A stretch of DNA of 43,652 bases from Vibrio sagamiensis NBRC 104589 (GTDB taxonomy: Bacteria; Pseudomonadota; Gammaproteobacteria; Enterobacterales; Vibrionaceae): contig NZ_BJXJ01000037.1 in NCBI RefSeq assembly GCF_007990935.1, forward strand, positions 1-43,652, given 5' to 3'. A program made the position numbers and the translations under genes. Positions 9,562 through 17,405 of the stretch are shown in pieces. The notes beneath the pieces were generated by a model. The model saw only the letters and a program-made list of their open reading frames with translations, ran no database searches and was not told where the DNA came from. The stretch's first letter is position 1. Each line of letters starts with the position of its first letter.

Positions 9562-10689
9562 ATGGATAAAATCAAAGAAACACTGCTTCAGAGAGGCGCT
9601 ATTTCTCGTCGTGAGTTTTTAAACCGAGTCGGAGCGCTAACTGTATCTGGAAGCATACTATCTAGCCTTCCCTTTAATGCACTATCTAGTGAGTGCCTAT
9701 ATTCTCTCACAAAAGCAGGCCGACAAGCACTTTTAGCCATCCTACAATTCGATGACGTGGGCTTTAATGGTGAACTGAAGGATCCGGGTAGTGGTGGTTA
9801 CTTGCTAGGTAATGGCTATCGGGCCTATCGTCCAGAGCTACAGCGTTTTATGGCATCAGACAGCATGAGTCCATTTGGTAAAGGTGGGTTCAATAGTTAC
9901 ACTTATTGCTCTGGTGACCCCGCTAATTTCAGAGATCCAACAGGGCACTTTGAAATCGCCGATTTTCTTATAGGTTTAGCATCGCTGCTGACAGGAGCCG
10001 CCGGGGTACTGGCAGCTCCCTTCACTGGAGGCACCTCTATCGGGATAGGAGCAGCTGTTATTGGTGGTGCACTTGGTGCAACTTCTGGTGCATTGACAGT
10101 GGCTGATAGCTTTATCGACAATGAATCTACCTCTAAAAAGCTGGGGTATGCCGCTATGGCACTAGCTGCACTTTCAACAGTCTCTGGTGTTGCGGGGGCG
10201 ATGGGCACAGGCTTTAGGAGTAGCAAGGTGGCCAGTGGAAAGGACTATGTCACCAAATATAAGGTGGTGAGAAATAATGCAACACGAAAAACCATTGCTC
10301 AGCAGGAAGACGCGGAAGTTGATAAAATCTTCCGATTCGGGGTTACCAATTTAAACGATTATCTGGAAGATCTTAACAGTAGATTGTATGCTTCAACTGT
10401 TACGAAGAAGCCAATACCTAAAAAAACGTTCAAGAATTTGCCTCATTCTAAAAGTAGCACCCCAACTTGGTTAGTTAAAGTAACCAATAGCGAAACCAAA
10501 ATAGGTGGAAGTAACAAGTTCTATGGTATGCTTCGCGGCATGGGGGGAGGTATTGTTGGCCAATCAGGAAGTTTTTCTTCCGCGGCTTTTACCACGATAG
10601 GAAAAGTTATTAAAGCCTCATCAAAACCAGATGAAACACCACCAGAAGAAAGCATTCGTCAGACCGTTTTTGCGCAGCTGAGCCAATAG
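9562..10689 (+). CDS. Tat-signal protein carrying the RHS core end and an unknown C-terminal domain
   Basis: This 375-residue protein is a mosaic. Residues 1-45 look like a twin-arginine signal: SRREFL followed by a hydrophobic GALTVSGSILSSLP segment. Residues about 67-130 are the conserved end of an RHS core: GFNGELKDPGSGGYLLGNG, then YRAYRPELQRFMASDSMSPF, GGFNSYTYC and DPANFRDPTGH. DPxxxxxDPxG is the site where RHS proteins self-cleave. Next comes a Gly/Ala-rich hydrophobic linker (about 133-220) typical of the pre-toxin segment of RHS proteins, then about 150 polar, Lys/Ser-rich residues I cannot assign. This core end is exactly what the protein at 4168 lacks. A TGAGGT ribosome binding site precedes the ATG. 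No immunity-like gene follows. Either the RHS toxin is split over two polypeptides, or a rearrangement gave this piece a new N terminus. Confidence 0.75.
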   Translation: MDKIKETLLQRGAISRREFLNRVGALTVSGSILSSLPFNALSSECLYSLTKAGRQALLAILQFDDVGFNGELKDPGSGGYLLGNGYRAYRPELQRFMASDSMSPFGKGGFNSYTYCSGDPANFRDPTGHFEIADFLIGLASLLTGAAGVLAAPFTGGTSIGIGAAVIGGALGATSGALTVADSFIDNESTSKKLGYAAMALAALSTVSGVAGAMGTGFRSSKVASGKDYVTKYKVVRNNATRKTIAQQEDAEVDKIFRFGVTNLNDYLEDLNSRLYASTVTKKPIPKKTFKNLPHSKSSTPTWLVKVTNSETKIGGSNKFYGMLRGMGGGIVGQSGSFSSAAFTTIGKVIKASSKPDETPPEESIRQTVFAQLSQ

Positions 10690-10796
10690 ACTGTTTGTAA
10701 GGACAGGTGGCCAAGCTCTCATAATGGCAATCGTAACTGAGGATTGATAAGGGGATATGAGGTAAGAATCGATTTAAGAATATTTACTGATAAAAA

Positions 10797-10820
10797 ATCC
10801 CTCGGGTTACGCCGAGGGAT
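10797..10820 (-). terminator. Rho-independent terminator, minus strand
   Basis: A perfect 9-bp stem, ATCCCTCGG with CCGAGGGAT, closes a 6-nt loop. On the minus strand it is followed by six T residues (10797-10792). The only coding signal upstream on that strand is the decayed pair of frames at 10932-11308, so it is probably the terminator of a lost transcription unit. Confidence 0.75.
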
Positions 10821-10931
10821 AGGCAGTATTTAGAATACCTTCGTTATTTTAGTAATATAAAAAAAACAGGAATGACACATGACCAATGATTTCGATATTG
10901 AACAAGTCATCAAATCTCTCCAACCTGACCA

Positions 10932-11141
10932 CTAGCATCGTTTCCTGTTGTTGATTGTTAAAGGCTCTACGGTATCATCTGGGGCCAATAATGGTTTTGT
11001 AATGGTGCATCGAATTCTCTGAGAAATTCCGTTTTCCCAGACTGCTTCCTCCTTTGTCAGCACTGCACGTGGTACCTATAGCTGAATACAGATCCGCTAA
11101 AAACTCAGCAGGTCATGAGTGGATGATGTCGATAATTTCAT
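10932..11141 (-). pseudogene. Decayed gene remnant, unknown product
   Basis: Reading the minus strand from the ATG at 11141 gives MKLSTSSTHDLLSF and then a stop. Frame-shifted pieces continue with LADLYSAIGT and then RAVLTKEEAVWENGISQRIR, then CTITKPLLAPDDTVEPLTIN, ending at TAG 10932-10934. The pieces look protein-like in composition and would join with two frameshifts. I do not recognise the family. The terminator at 10797 lies downstream on the same strand. Confidence 0.35.
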
Positions 11142-11143
11142 CG

Positions 11144-11308
11144 TTAACCTTCTTTGTTTTCGAAGACCGTCTTTTCTTGTCTAGATCTCCCTCGAAGAAC
11201 AGGATTGCTAATACGTGGTTTACTTGCGAGAAGACGAACCTTTTCAGTACGATACCTTTGAGGCAATTCATGATTAACACTGGCAAATTTAACAATATCA
11301 CAGAGCAA
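11144..11308 (-). pseudogene. Fragment of a gene upstream of the remnant at 10932
   Basis: This is a 54-codon open stretch bounded upstream by TGA and ending in TAA, two bases before the ATG of the next remnant, an arrangement like translationally coupled genes. It reads VNHELPQRYRTEKVRLLASK, then PRISNPVLRGRSRQEKTVFE. It is basic and hydrophilic and may be the C terminus of a lost gene. I recognise no family. Confidence 0.25.
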
Positions 11309-11662
11309 TCAAGCTAGTTTGTCATATTGAGTATTTTCAAGTACGCATTGAGCGAACATTGATAAATCACATCTTCTCAAGCTTTGTTTATCTCCAAAAA
11401 ATGCAGATAGCGTAAAAGTTCAACAATATTTATCAGCCCCAACGTGAGCGGTTTAAAGAGTTTTCATTGAATGTTTTGCGCAAGACAAAGGAGCACCACC
11501 AAAATTGTACGGTGTCATCAATGCGTAAACACTATTTATTTTCATCATTTAAATGTAAAAACGGCTTTTTACGCTGATTATTTAACTATATGCATATTAA
11601 AATTGAATGAAATACTATAATGGAGCGTTGTAAAGCAGTTATATTCTGGGTTTTAAGGTTAC

Positions 11663-11690
11663 TTGAGTATAGCTCTGGAGTTGATATAAT
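11663..11690 (+). promoter_or_regulatory. Probable sigma-70 promoter of cysS
   Basis: TTGAGT, 16 bases, then a perfect TATAAT preceded by TG one base upstream (extended -10). It is 40 bp upstream of the cysS ATG. Confidence 0.65.
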
Positions 11691-11730
11691 CAGGTTCTTA
11701 CTAATTCAATTACAATTATAGATAGAGATC

Positions 11731-13113
11731 ATGTTAAAGATATATAACACGCTGACTAGAAAGAAAGAGGAATTCAAACCCATTACAGCCGGTAAAATTG
11801 GAATGTATGTCTGTGGAGTTACTATCTACGATCTCTGTCATATTGGTCACGGTCGTACTTTCGTTTCTTTCGATGTGGTTTCTCGTTACTTGCGTTACTT
11901 GGGTTACGACCTTACGTTTGTACGTAACATTACTGATATCGATGACAAGATCATCAAACGTGCTGCTGAAAACGGTGAAACTTGTGAATCACTGACTGAA
12001 CGTCTTATCGGAGAAATGCATACTGACTTTGATGCTTTGAATATGAAGCGTCCTGATGTTGAACCTCGCGCGACTCAGTTTATCTCAGAGATTATCGAAC
12101 TAGTTGAAAAGCTGATTGAGCGCGGCTTTGCTTACGTTGCAGACAATGGCGATGTCATGTTTGAAGTGGGTAAGTTTGATGAATACGGCAAGCTTTCTAA
12201 GCAAGACCTTGATCAATTACAAGCAGGTGCACGTGTTGATGTTGAATCAGCAAAGCGTAGCCCTCTTGATTTCGTTCTTTGGAAAATGTCTAAGCCGGGT
12301 GAGCCGACATGGGAGTCACCATGGGGCCCAGGTCGTCCAGGCTGGCATATTGAGTGCTCTGCAATGAACTCTTCTATTCTCGGCAATCATTTTGATATTC
12401 ATGGTGGTGGCTCTGATCTTCAATTCCCACATCACGAGAATGAAATTGCTCAATCTTGCTGCGCTCATGATACTCAGTACGTCAACACTTGGATGCACAG
12501 TGGCATGGTCATGGTAGACCGTGAGAAAATGTCCAAATCACTAGGAAACTTCTTTACCATTCGTGATGTTCTAGGCCATTATGATGCTGAAACGGTACGC
12601 TACTTCCTAATGTCAGGTCACTATCGCAGTCAATTGAACTACAGCGAAGATAACTTGAATCAAGCACGTGCATCACTTGAGCGTTTGTATACATCTTTAC
12701 GTGGTTTGGATTCTAACGCAGCACCAACTGGTGGCGAAGAGTATGTTTGTCGTTTTACCAATGCAATGAATGATGATTTCAATACTCCAGAAGCCTACTC
12801 TGTGTTGTTTGATATGGCTCGTGATGTTAACCGCCTTAAAACGGAAAACATAGAAAAAGCAAGTCAGCTTGGTGCTGTGATGCGTGAGCTTGCGGATGTG
12901 ATTGGTATTCTTCACCAAAACCCTGAAAATTTCTTGCAGGGTGATGCGGGTAATGATGGCGAAGTAGCTGAAATAGAAGCATTGATCAAACTTCGTAACG
13001 ACTCACGCGCAGCCAAAGATTGGGCGAATGCCGATATGGCTCGTAATAAGCTCACAGAAATGGGCATCGTACTTGAAGATGGACCTGATGGCACAATTTG
13101 GCGTCGTAAGTAA
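11731..13113 (+). CDS. cysS: Cysteinyl-tRNA synthetase
   Basis: CysS attaches cysteine to tRNA-Cys in the cytoplasm using ATP. The 460-residue length is usual for the bacterial class Ia enzyme. The HIGH motif is CHIGHGRTF (about residues 36-44) and the KMSKS motif is REKMSKSLGN (about 266-275). Zinc ligands are visible at MYVCGVT and in the WHIECSAM and FPHHENE blocks. The gene has its own promoter and a terminator directly after it. In many gamma-proteobacteria it is the divergent neighbour of ppiB; here about 8.4 kb lies between them. Confidence 0.97.
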   Translation: MLKIYNTLTRKKEEFKPITAGKIGMYVCGVTIYDLCHIGHGRTFVSFDVVSRYLRYLGYDLTFVRNITDIDDKIIKRAAENGETCESLTERLIGEMHTDFDALNMKRPDVEPRATQFISEIIELVEKLIERGFAYVADNGDVMFEVGKFDEYGKLSKQDLDQLQAGARVDVESAKRSPLDFVLWKMSKPGEPTWESPWGPGRPGWHIECSAMNSSILGNHFDIHGGGSDLQFPHHENEIAQSCCAHDTQYVNTWMHSGMVMVDREKMSKSLGNFFTIRDVLGHYDAETVRYFLMSGHYRSQLNYSEDNLNQARASLERLYTSLRGLDSNAAPTGGEEYVCRFTNAMNDDFNTPEAYSVLFDMARDVNRLKTENIEKASQLGAVMRELADVIGILHQNPENFLQGDAGNDGEVAEIEALIKLRNDSRAAKDWANADMARNKLTEMGIVLEDGPDGTIWRRK

Positions 13114-13126
13114 TTGAATCTCTTTT

Positions 13127-13150
13127 AAGGGCTGATGATTCAGCCCTTTT
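13127..13150 (+). terminator. Terminator of cysS
   Basis: AAGGGCTGA, a TGAT loop, and TCAGCCCTT make a 9-bp stem followed by TTCTTT. It lies 14 bp after the cysS stop. Confidence 0.85.
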
Positions 13151-13186
13151 CTTTATCTCTAACAAATTTAATGAAGGTTTTACTCT

Positions 13187-13765
13187 GTGGCTCAGATGTA
13201 TTTCTACTACTCGGCAATGAATGCGGGTAAATCAACAACGCTTCTTCAATCATCATTTAATTATCAAGAACGTGGTATGAATCCTGTGATTTTTACTGCC
13301 GCTTTAGATGATCGCTATGGTGCTGGTAAAGTGAGTTCACGAATCGGATTACAATCTGAAGCGCACTTATTTAGAAATGACACCAATTTATATCAAGAAA
13401 TTCATACATTAAATCAGCAAGAGCAGCGCCACTGTATTTTGGTTGATGAATGTCAGTTTTTATCTAAGGAGCAGGTTTACCAATTAACAGAGGTAGTTGA
13501 TAAGTTGCGTATTCCGGTTCTTTGCTATGGTCTACGTACCGACTTTCTGGGCGAATTGTTTGAGGGCAGCAAGTACCTGCTATCTTGGGCAGACAAGTTG
13601 GTGGAACTAAAAACGATATGTCATTGTGGTCGTAAAGCCAATATGGTGATTAGAACCGACGAGTATGGCGTGGCGATCAAAGAAGGCGATCAAGTCGCTA
13701 TTGGTGGCAATGATCGTTATGTATCTGTTTGTCGTCAACATTATAAAGAAGCATTGGATAAATAA
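13187..13765 (+). CDS. tdk: Thymidine kinase
   Basis: Tdk phosphorylates thymidine to dTMP in the salvage pathway. The 192 residues match the type II (E. coli-like) enzyme. Visible motifs are the P-loop SAMNAGKSTTLL, the Walker B/catalytic glutamate CILVDECQFL, and zinc-binding CHCGRKA plus CRQH. The start is GTG at 13187, giving MAQMYFYYSAMNAGK as in relatives, with AAGG eight bases upstream. It stands between the cysS terminator and a long inverted repeat. Confidence 0.96.
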   Translation: MAQMYFYYSAMNAGKSTTLLQSSFNYQERGMNPVIFTAALDDRYGAGKVSSRIGLQSEAHLFRNDTNLYQEIHTLNQQEQRHCILVDECQFLSKEQVYQLTEVVDKLRIPVLCYGLRTDFLGELFEGSKYLLSWADKLVELKTICHCGRKANMVIRTDEYGVAIKEGDQVAIGGNDRYVSVCRQHYKEALDK

Positions 13766-13785
13766 TCCTAACTTTCCACGTAGCA

Positions 13786-13819
13786 TTTACCCACTTAGGC
13801 ATATGCCAGAGTGGGTAAA
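13786..13819. terminator. Long inverted repeat between convergent genes
   Basis: TTTACCCACT and AGTGGGTAAA form a perfect 10-bp stem, and the loop holds a second palindrome, GGCATATGCC. No T run follows on either strand. Its position between tdk and the convergent epimerase gene suggests a bidirectional transcription barrier. Confidence 0.5.
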
Positions 13820-13905
13820 CTCTCAACAGAAAATAATTAAATAAGACATTATTTCATTAGCTATTCATTATTCTTTCAGCACCTTACTAAGCGCTGTTCG
13901 GTATT

Positions 13906-14733
13906 TTATATTGCATCTAACGTTGACTTAAACATGAATTGATAGCCAAGAGCGATTAGCTTGTCTGCAACAATGCGCTTATCGGGGGTATGAGTAATAG
14001 GAGGCAGACTAAGATTTAAGCCACTTTTTTCAATTGCTGCTTGATAGAACTCGGCTTTACTAACGGTGTTAGGAGTAGTGACATTAACGATCTGGTTCTT
14101 GATTTGGCTGAGAGCAAATGCAGTAACATAGGCTGCATCTTGTTGATGAAGCATATTGGCGGGGGCTTGACTACTGACTTGTTTTAATCGGTTAGTAAAG
14201 CGGGAAGGGTGCCGATCTGCACCGATTAGTCCACTGCAGCGTAGAATAGCAAACTCTACATTTGAATGAATAATATATTGTTCTGCCTGTAAGATAATTT
14301 GAGCATTTGAAGAAAAGTTAGGATTATCTTTTGCTAAAGATAATGTAGCATCCTCTTCTTTCATATCAGCAGCAACATTAGGATAAACGGTGGTTGAGCT
14401 TACCATTACCACTTTTTGGATTTGTTCTTTTTTCGCAACGTCAATGACTTTATGCCACTGTTTGGCATATTCATCTCCATTGCCTTTTCTAAAACCAGGT
14501 GGGAAGGTACCGATAATACGTTCAATGTTGTGCTTCTTTATCAGGCTTGAAAGCTGCTTTTTACAATCGCTATCAGCAAGATTCAACAATGCTGGGTAAA
14601 TACCAGATGTCCTATATTCATCTAATCGACTCTGGCTACGGCGTGTTGCAGTGACTTTGTGACCTTGTCCGAGTAATACTTCTGCCAGAGGGGTTCCTAA
14701 CCAGCCAGCACCAATAATAAGTACATTTGCCAT
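13906..14733 (-). CDS. NAD(P)-binding sugar-nucleotide epimerase-like protein (YeeZ family)
   Basis: This is an atypical short-chain dehydrogenase of about 275 residues, YeeZ-like. The N-terminal Rossmann dinucleotide motif is VLIIGAGWLGTPLAE. Further along are VVMVSSTTVYP (strand plus Ser-Thr) and the ILRCSGLIGADRHP block. The YxxxK catalytic pair of classical SDRs is not clear, as in other YeeZ proteins whose substrate is unknown. I place the start at the ATG at 14733 because AAGGTG precedes it and the Rossmann motif begins at once; the longer frame to 14784 adds 17 unlikely residues. It faces tdk. Confidence 0.8.
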   Translation of the reverse strand: MANVLIIGAGWLGTPLAEVLLGQGHKVTATRRSQSRLDEYRTSGIYPALLNLADSDCKKQLSSLIKKHNIERIIGTFPPGFRKGNGDEYAKQWHKVIDVAKKEQIQKVVMVSSTTVYPNVAADMKEEDATLSLAKDNPNFSSNAQIILQAEQYIIHSNVEFAILRCSGLIGADRHPSRFTNRLKQVSSQAPANMLHQQDAAYVTAFALSQIKNQIVNVTTPNTVSKAEFYQAAIEKSGLNLSLPPITHTPDKRIVADKLIALGYQFMFKSTLDAI

Positions 14734-15190
14734 GAGTCGACACCTTATTAAATTTAACCAATCATTAAAACTGTTCTTCGACACTATATCCTTAAAATTA
14801 TCTTTTTAAAATTGTATTTTGGTTATTTGATATGCTTGTGCACAAGAAATATAGCTTAGAGGTACAATATTAAAACAAGCCTGAAAGGGCACCGTCTTTG
14901 TGCCGTAATCTCTTTGAAGTTTTTATAAAAAATCGCTTGTAGCAGGGAGCTCGTCTAGTGATAGCACTTAAGGTGATCCATGCACATTGATATTATCTGA
15001 TTAAAATTGTGTCAAAAAATAAATTAGTTTTAATTAATAAAAGGTAATATAGGTGAATAACAGAACACCGCTTACTGTTTTTTTATTTTTATCGTTTTTG
15101 TAATGGTGGAGCCAACTGGAGTACCCAAGTATCGTTTCTATACTTGGGTAAAAACTTACTGGGTAATTAAATTGTCCTGGTGAATATACC
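14734..15190. other. Intergenic region with two hairpins
   Basis: No gene is visible here. A small hairpin, GGCAC with GTGCC, lies at 14888-14904, and a long one is listed separately at 15122. The first is preceded by a TACAAT hexamer near 14861, so a small RNA is conceivable but unsupported. Confidence 0.4.
15122..15150. terminator. Long inverted repeat downstream of the TIGR02647 gene
   Basis: TACCCAAGTAT and ATACTTGGGTA form a perfect 11-bp stem with a 7-nt loop. There is no T run on either strand. It lies 40 bp past the end of the minus-strand small gene and could serve as its terminator. Confidence 0.45.
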
Positions 15191-15424
15191 TTAGGCGGAT
15201 AAAACTCTTAGAACTCTATCTGCATGCTCAGCGACCTCAATTCCTTCATCAGTCAAGTAACCGCCGTAAGGCTCAGTACACAACCGCTTTTCAAATAATC
15301 GAGCAACAGCTGCTTGAATCTCTTCTGATGCTTCCTTATGGACTTTGATACCCGTAGCGGCACTGCTCAAGTCGAATTGGAGAAGTAAGTTAAGTTCTGC
15401 CATATGGTTAGGTGAATATTTCAT
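15191..15424 (-). CDS. TIGR02647-family small protein
   Basis: This is a 77-residue protein that I recognise as the TIGR02647 family found in Vibrio and Pseudomonas. The pattern is AELNLLLQFDLSSAATGIKV, HKEASEEIQAAVARLF and GGYLTDEGIEVAEHADRVL. It looks all-helical, like a small winged or tri-helical DNA-binding-type fold, but the role is unknown. AGGAG lies upstream of the ATG at 15424. It appears to be a single-gene unit. Confidence 0.72.
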   Translation of the reverse strand: MKYSPNHMAELNLLLQFDLSSAATGIKVHKEASEEIQAAVARLFEKRLCTEPYGGYLTDEGIEVAEHADRVLRVLSA

Positions 15425-15736
15425 TGGAAACTCCTATAAGTTTTTTTTCAACCTAGTCTGAAAGCAATTAATGAGCAATCCTAAATATTAAAAAATGTTA
15501 ACCTTAACGTGTTACTTGAGCGCATTTAATATATTAGATTACTGTGGATCAAGCTCAGCTCACATAACAGAATAATCAGCGGGTTAAAATATGTTAAATT
15601 GTTTCTTTTCGTCTATATTTTTAAGAGTTTATTGTCCTAGATCAACTGCTTGATAATTACATAAATTAACCCTTGAAAAAGTCAGGTAATCGATAGATTA
15701 TCAACATAATGTTTTAGTATTTACCGTGACGCACCC
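15425..15736. other. Promoter region between the small gene and focA
   Basis: This divergent intergenic region should hold both promoters. ATCAACTGCTTGAT near 15642 is an inverted repeat but has the half-sites in the opposite order to an FNR box. TCGATAGATTATCAA near 15690 resembles an FNR box but has one mismatch and a spacing of five. Neither is good enough to call. Confidence 0.4.
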
Positions 15737-16597
15737 ATGAATTTTAATCAGTTTGACTCCTTACTTCCTCCTCAAACAGCAGAAAGAGCTGCTGAAATTG
15801 GCGTAAGTAAAGCAACCAAAGCACCAGCTAAATCATTTTTACTAGCTATATCTGCAGGGGTTCATATTGGCATTGCTTTTATCTTTTACACAATTGTCAC
15901 TACTGGTGCGGGTGATTTACCTTGGGGTATGACTCGACTCGTTGGCGGCTTAGCTTTTAGTCTTGGGCTAATATTAGTCGTTGTCACAGGCGGTGAACTG
16001 TTCACTAGTTCTGTTCTTACCTTGGTTGCTAAAGCAAGTGGGAGAATTTCCTGGTCGGTGTTGTTTAAAAATTGGGCGGTGGTTTACATCGGCAACTTTG
16101 TTGGGGCAGTCCTACTTGTGATGTGTATGCTTCTAACTAAGCAATACATGTTTGATGAAGGGCAAGTGGGCTTGAACACAATGGCGATTTCGCAACATAA
16201 ACTTCATCATTCTTTTTTCCAGGCAATTGCACTTGGAGTCATGTGTAACTTGCTGGTTTGTATTGCGGTTTGGATGACGTTTAGTGGCCGTACTTTAACT
16301 GACAAGATTGCAGTGATGATTTTGCCTGTTGCAATGTTTGTTTCTGCTGGTTTTGAACACTGCATTGCTAATATGTTTCAAGTTCCTATGGCCATCGGCA
16401 TTAAATATTTTGCTCCAGAAACATTTTGGCAAATGACTGGTGCTGAGATTGCACAATATGCAGATCTTAATATGATGAGCTTTCTCATCAATAACTTACT
16501 CCCTGTAACCATTGGAAATATTATTGGTGGAGGAGTATTTGTTGGTATGTGGTACTGGATGATTTTCCTACGTGATGAAGGCAAATGCCTGAAATAA
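15737..16597 (+). CDS. focA: Formate channel FocA (FNT family)
   Basis: FocA is a pentameric inner-membrane channel moving formate in and out of the cell during anaerobic growth. The 286-residue length is near that of E. coli FocA (285). Six membrane segments are visible. Signature blocks are KATKAPAKSFLLAISAGVHI, the GGELFTS loop, KNWAVVYIGNFVGA and GFEHCIANMF, which carries the pore histidine, then PVTIGNIIGGG. It resembles FocA more than the shorter NirC. There is no pflB beside it; instead the TMAO reductase operon follows 574 bp downstream on the same strand, suggesting an anaerobic-respiration context. Confidence 0.88.
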   Translation: MNFNQFDSLLPPQTAERAAEIGVSKATKAPAKSFLLAISAGVHIGIAFIFYTIVTTGAGDLPWGMTRLVGGLAFSLGLILVVVTGGELFTSSVLTLVAKASGRISWSVLFKNWAVVYIGNFVGAVLLVMCMLLTKQYMFDEGQVGLNTMAISQHKLHHSFFQAIALGVMCNLLVCIAVWMTFSGRTLTDKIAVMILPVAMFVSAGFEHCIANMFQVPMAIGIKYFAPETFWQMTGAEIAQYADLNMMSFLINNLLPVTIGNIIGGGVFVGMWYWMIFLRDEGKCLK

Positions 16598-17171
16598 AAA
16601 AGATATAAGTAAGCTTGACTTGTTTTTGAATGCGTCCTATTCCACGTCGAGCTAACGTCCAGTAACGATAAAACAAAGATTAGATGTAAAAATTGATTGA
16701 GTAAAAAGTTATCCACATTTTCTGTGGATAACTTACCAAAAAAACAATTGTCCTTATTGTTAATAACTAGAATATTCTATCTTTTCAACTAGAGGAAGGC
16801 AGAGCGATGTTCATTGTAACTAAGAAATAATAATCTCTAATATAAGTATTTTAGTTATTTATACTGAAAATTTTAATAACAAAAAAGACATTAGATATTG
16901 TTGTAAATAATATGAAAATAGCAAGGTTTAAATATGCGCTTAAATAAGCATAAAGTGATATTCATACGTTAAGTTGTTAATTATTATTTAATTCATCCTG
17001 TTGATTTAATAGACCGTTTAAGATGGGGCTAAAATGTTAAATAAAGGGTTTTAAAAAGAATTAATTTAGCCTTGTTAGGATTATGGTCTAATATTTTCCA
17101 AAAGGTATTGTTTAAACATAACCTGAATATATCGGGTTTTTCAATAACACATAATACAAATAGGCAAGTGT
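16598..17171. other. AT-rich region between focA and torE
   Basis: No gene is visible. It holds a pair of inverted DnaA boxes (listed separately), and AT-rich sequence that must include the tor promoter. TATTCATACG near 16961 and AATTCATCCT near 16991 are faintly like TorR decamers but too weak to call. Confidence 0.5.
16706..16734. promoter_or_regulatory. Two perfect inverted DnaA boxes forming a hairpin
   Basis: AAGTTATCCACA, a TTTTC loop, and TGTGGATAACTT make a perfect 12-bp stem. Each arm contains TTATCCACA, the best-binding DnaA box, in opposite orientation. It may be a DnaA-binding or titration site, or only a focA transcript-end hairpin; no T run follows. Confidence 0.55.
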
Positions 17172-17351
17172 ATGAGTGATGTTAATAAAATCGAAAGTGG
17201 TGAGAAACGTTCCCTAGAATGGAAAGCGTTTTTCTTCATTGCAGTCGTTCTCTTTCCCATATTGAGTTTAGCCTTTGTGGGTGGTTACGGATTCATTGTA
17301 TGGATGTTGCAAGTCTTTGTGTGGGGTCCTCCTGGTTCACATGGCATGTAA
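17172..17351 (+). CDS. torE: TorE, small NapE/TorE-family membrane protein
   Basis: This 59-residue protein is the first gene of the tor operon. It has a charged N terminus, KRSLEWKAFFF, then one long hydrophobic segment ending in GGYGFIVWMLQVFVWGPPG, the signature of the TorE/NapE family. The function in TMAO respiration is unknown; it is a single-span inner-membrane protein. torC begins 54 bp downstream. The order torE-torC-torA matches Shewanella and Vibrio tor operons. Confidence 0.85.
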   Translation: MSDVNKIESGEKRSLEWKAFFFIAVVLFPILSLAFVGGYGFIVWMLQVFVWGPPGSHGM

Positions 17352-17405
17352 GCCTTCCTAGTTGGCTTATGAATATACGTTGAAAAGATTTTAAGAGAGC
17401 AAATA

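Larger units (their letters stand above)
10690..11730. other. Gene-poor stretch with decayed minus-strand genes
   Basis: This interval between the RHS cluster and cysS has no intact gene that I trust. It contains a strong minus-strand terminator near 10.8 kb, two broken minus-strand reading frames (listed separately) and the cysS promoter region. A tiny plus-strand frame at 10879 (18 codons) overlaps and is not supported. Confidence 0.6.

Noticed and set aside
10879..10935. Small plus-strand gene MTNDFDIEQ...
   Set aside because: Eighteen codons only, with no family match, and it overlaps the stop region of the decayed minus-strand frame.
14888..14904. Small RNA with GGCAC/GTGCC hairpin
   Set aside because: The stem is only 5 bp, and there is no clear promoter or terminator pair around it.
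15640..15704. FNR box upstream of focA
   Set aside because: ATCAA-N4-TTGAT has the half-sites in reversed order, and TCGAT-N5-ATCAA has a mismatch and the wrong spacing.
16955..17005. TorR decamer boxes upstream of torE
   Set aside because: TATTCATACG and AATTCATCCT only faintly resemble the E. coli consensus, and their arrangement is irregular.
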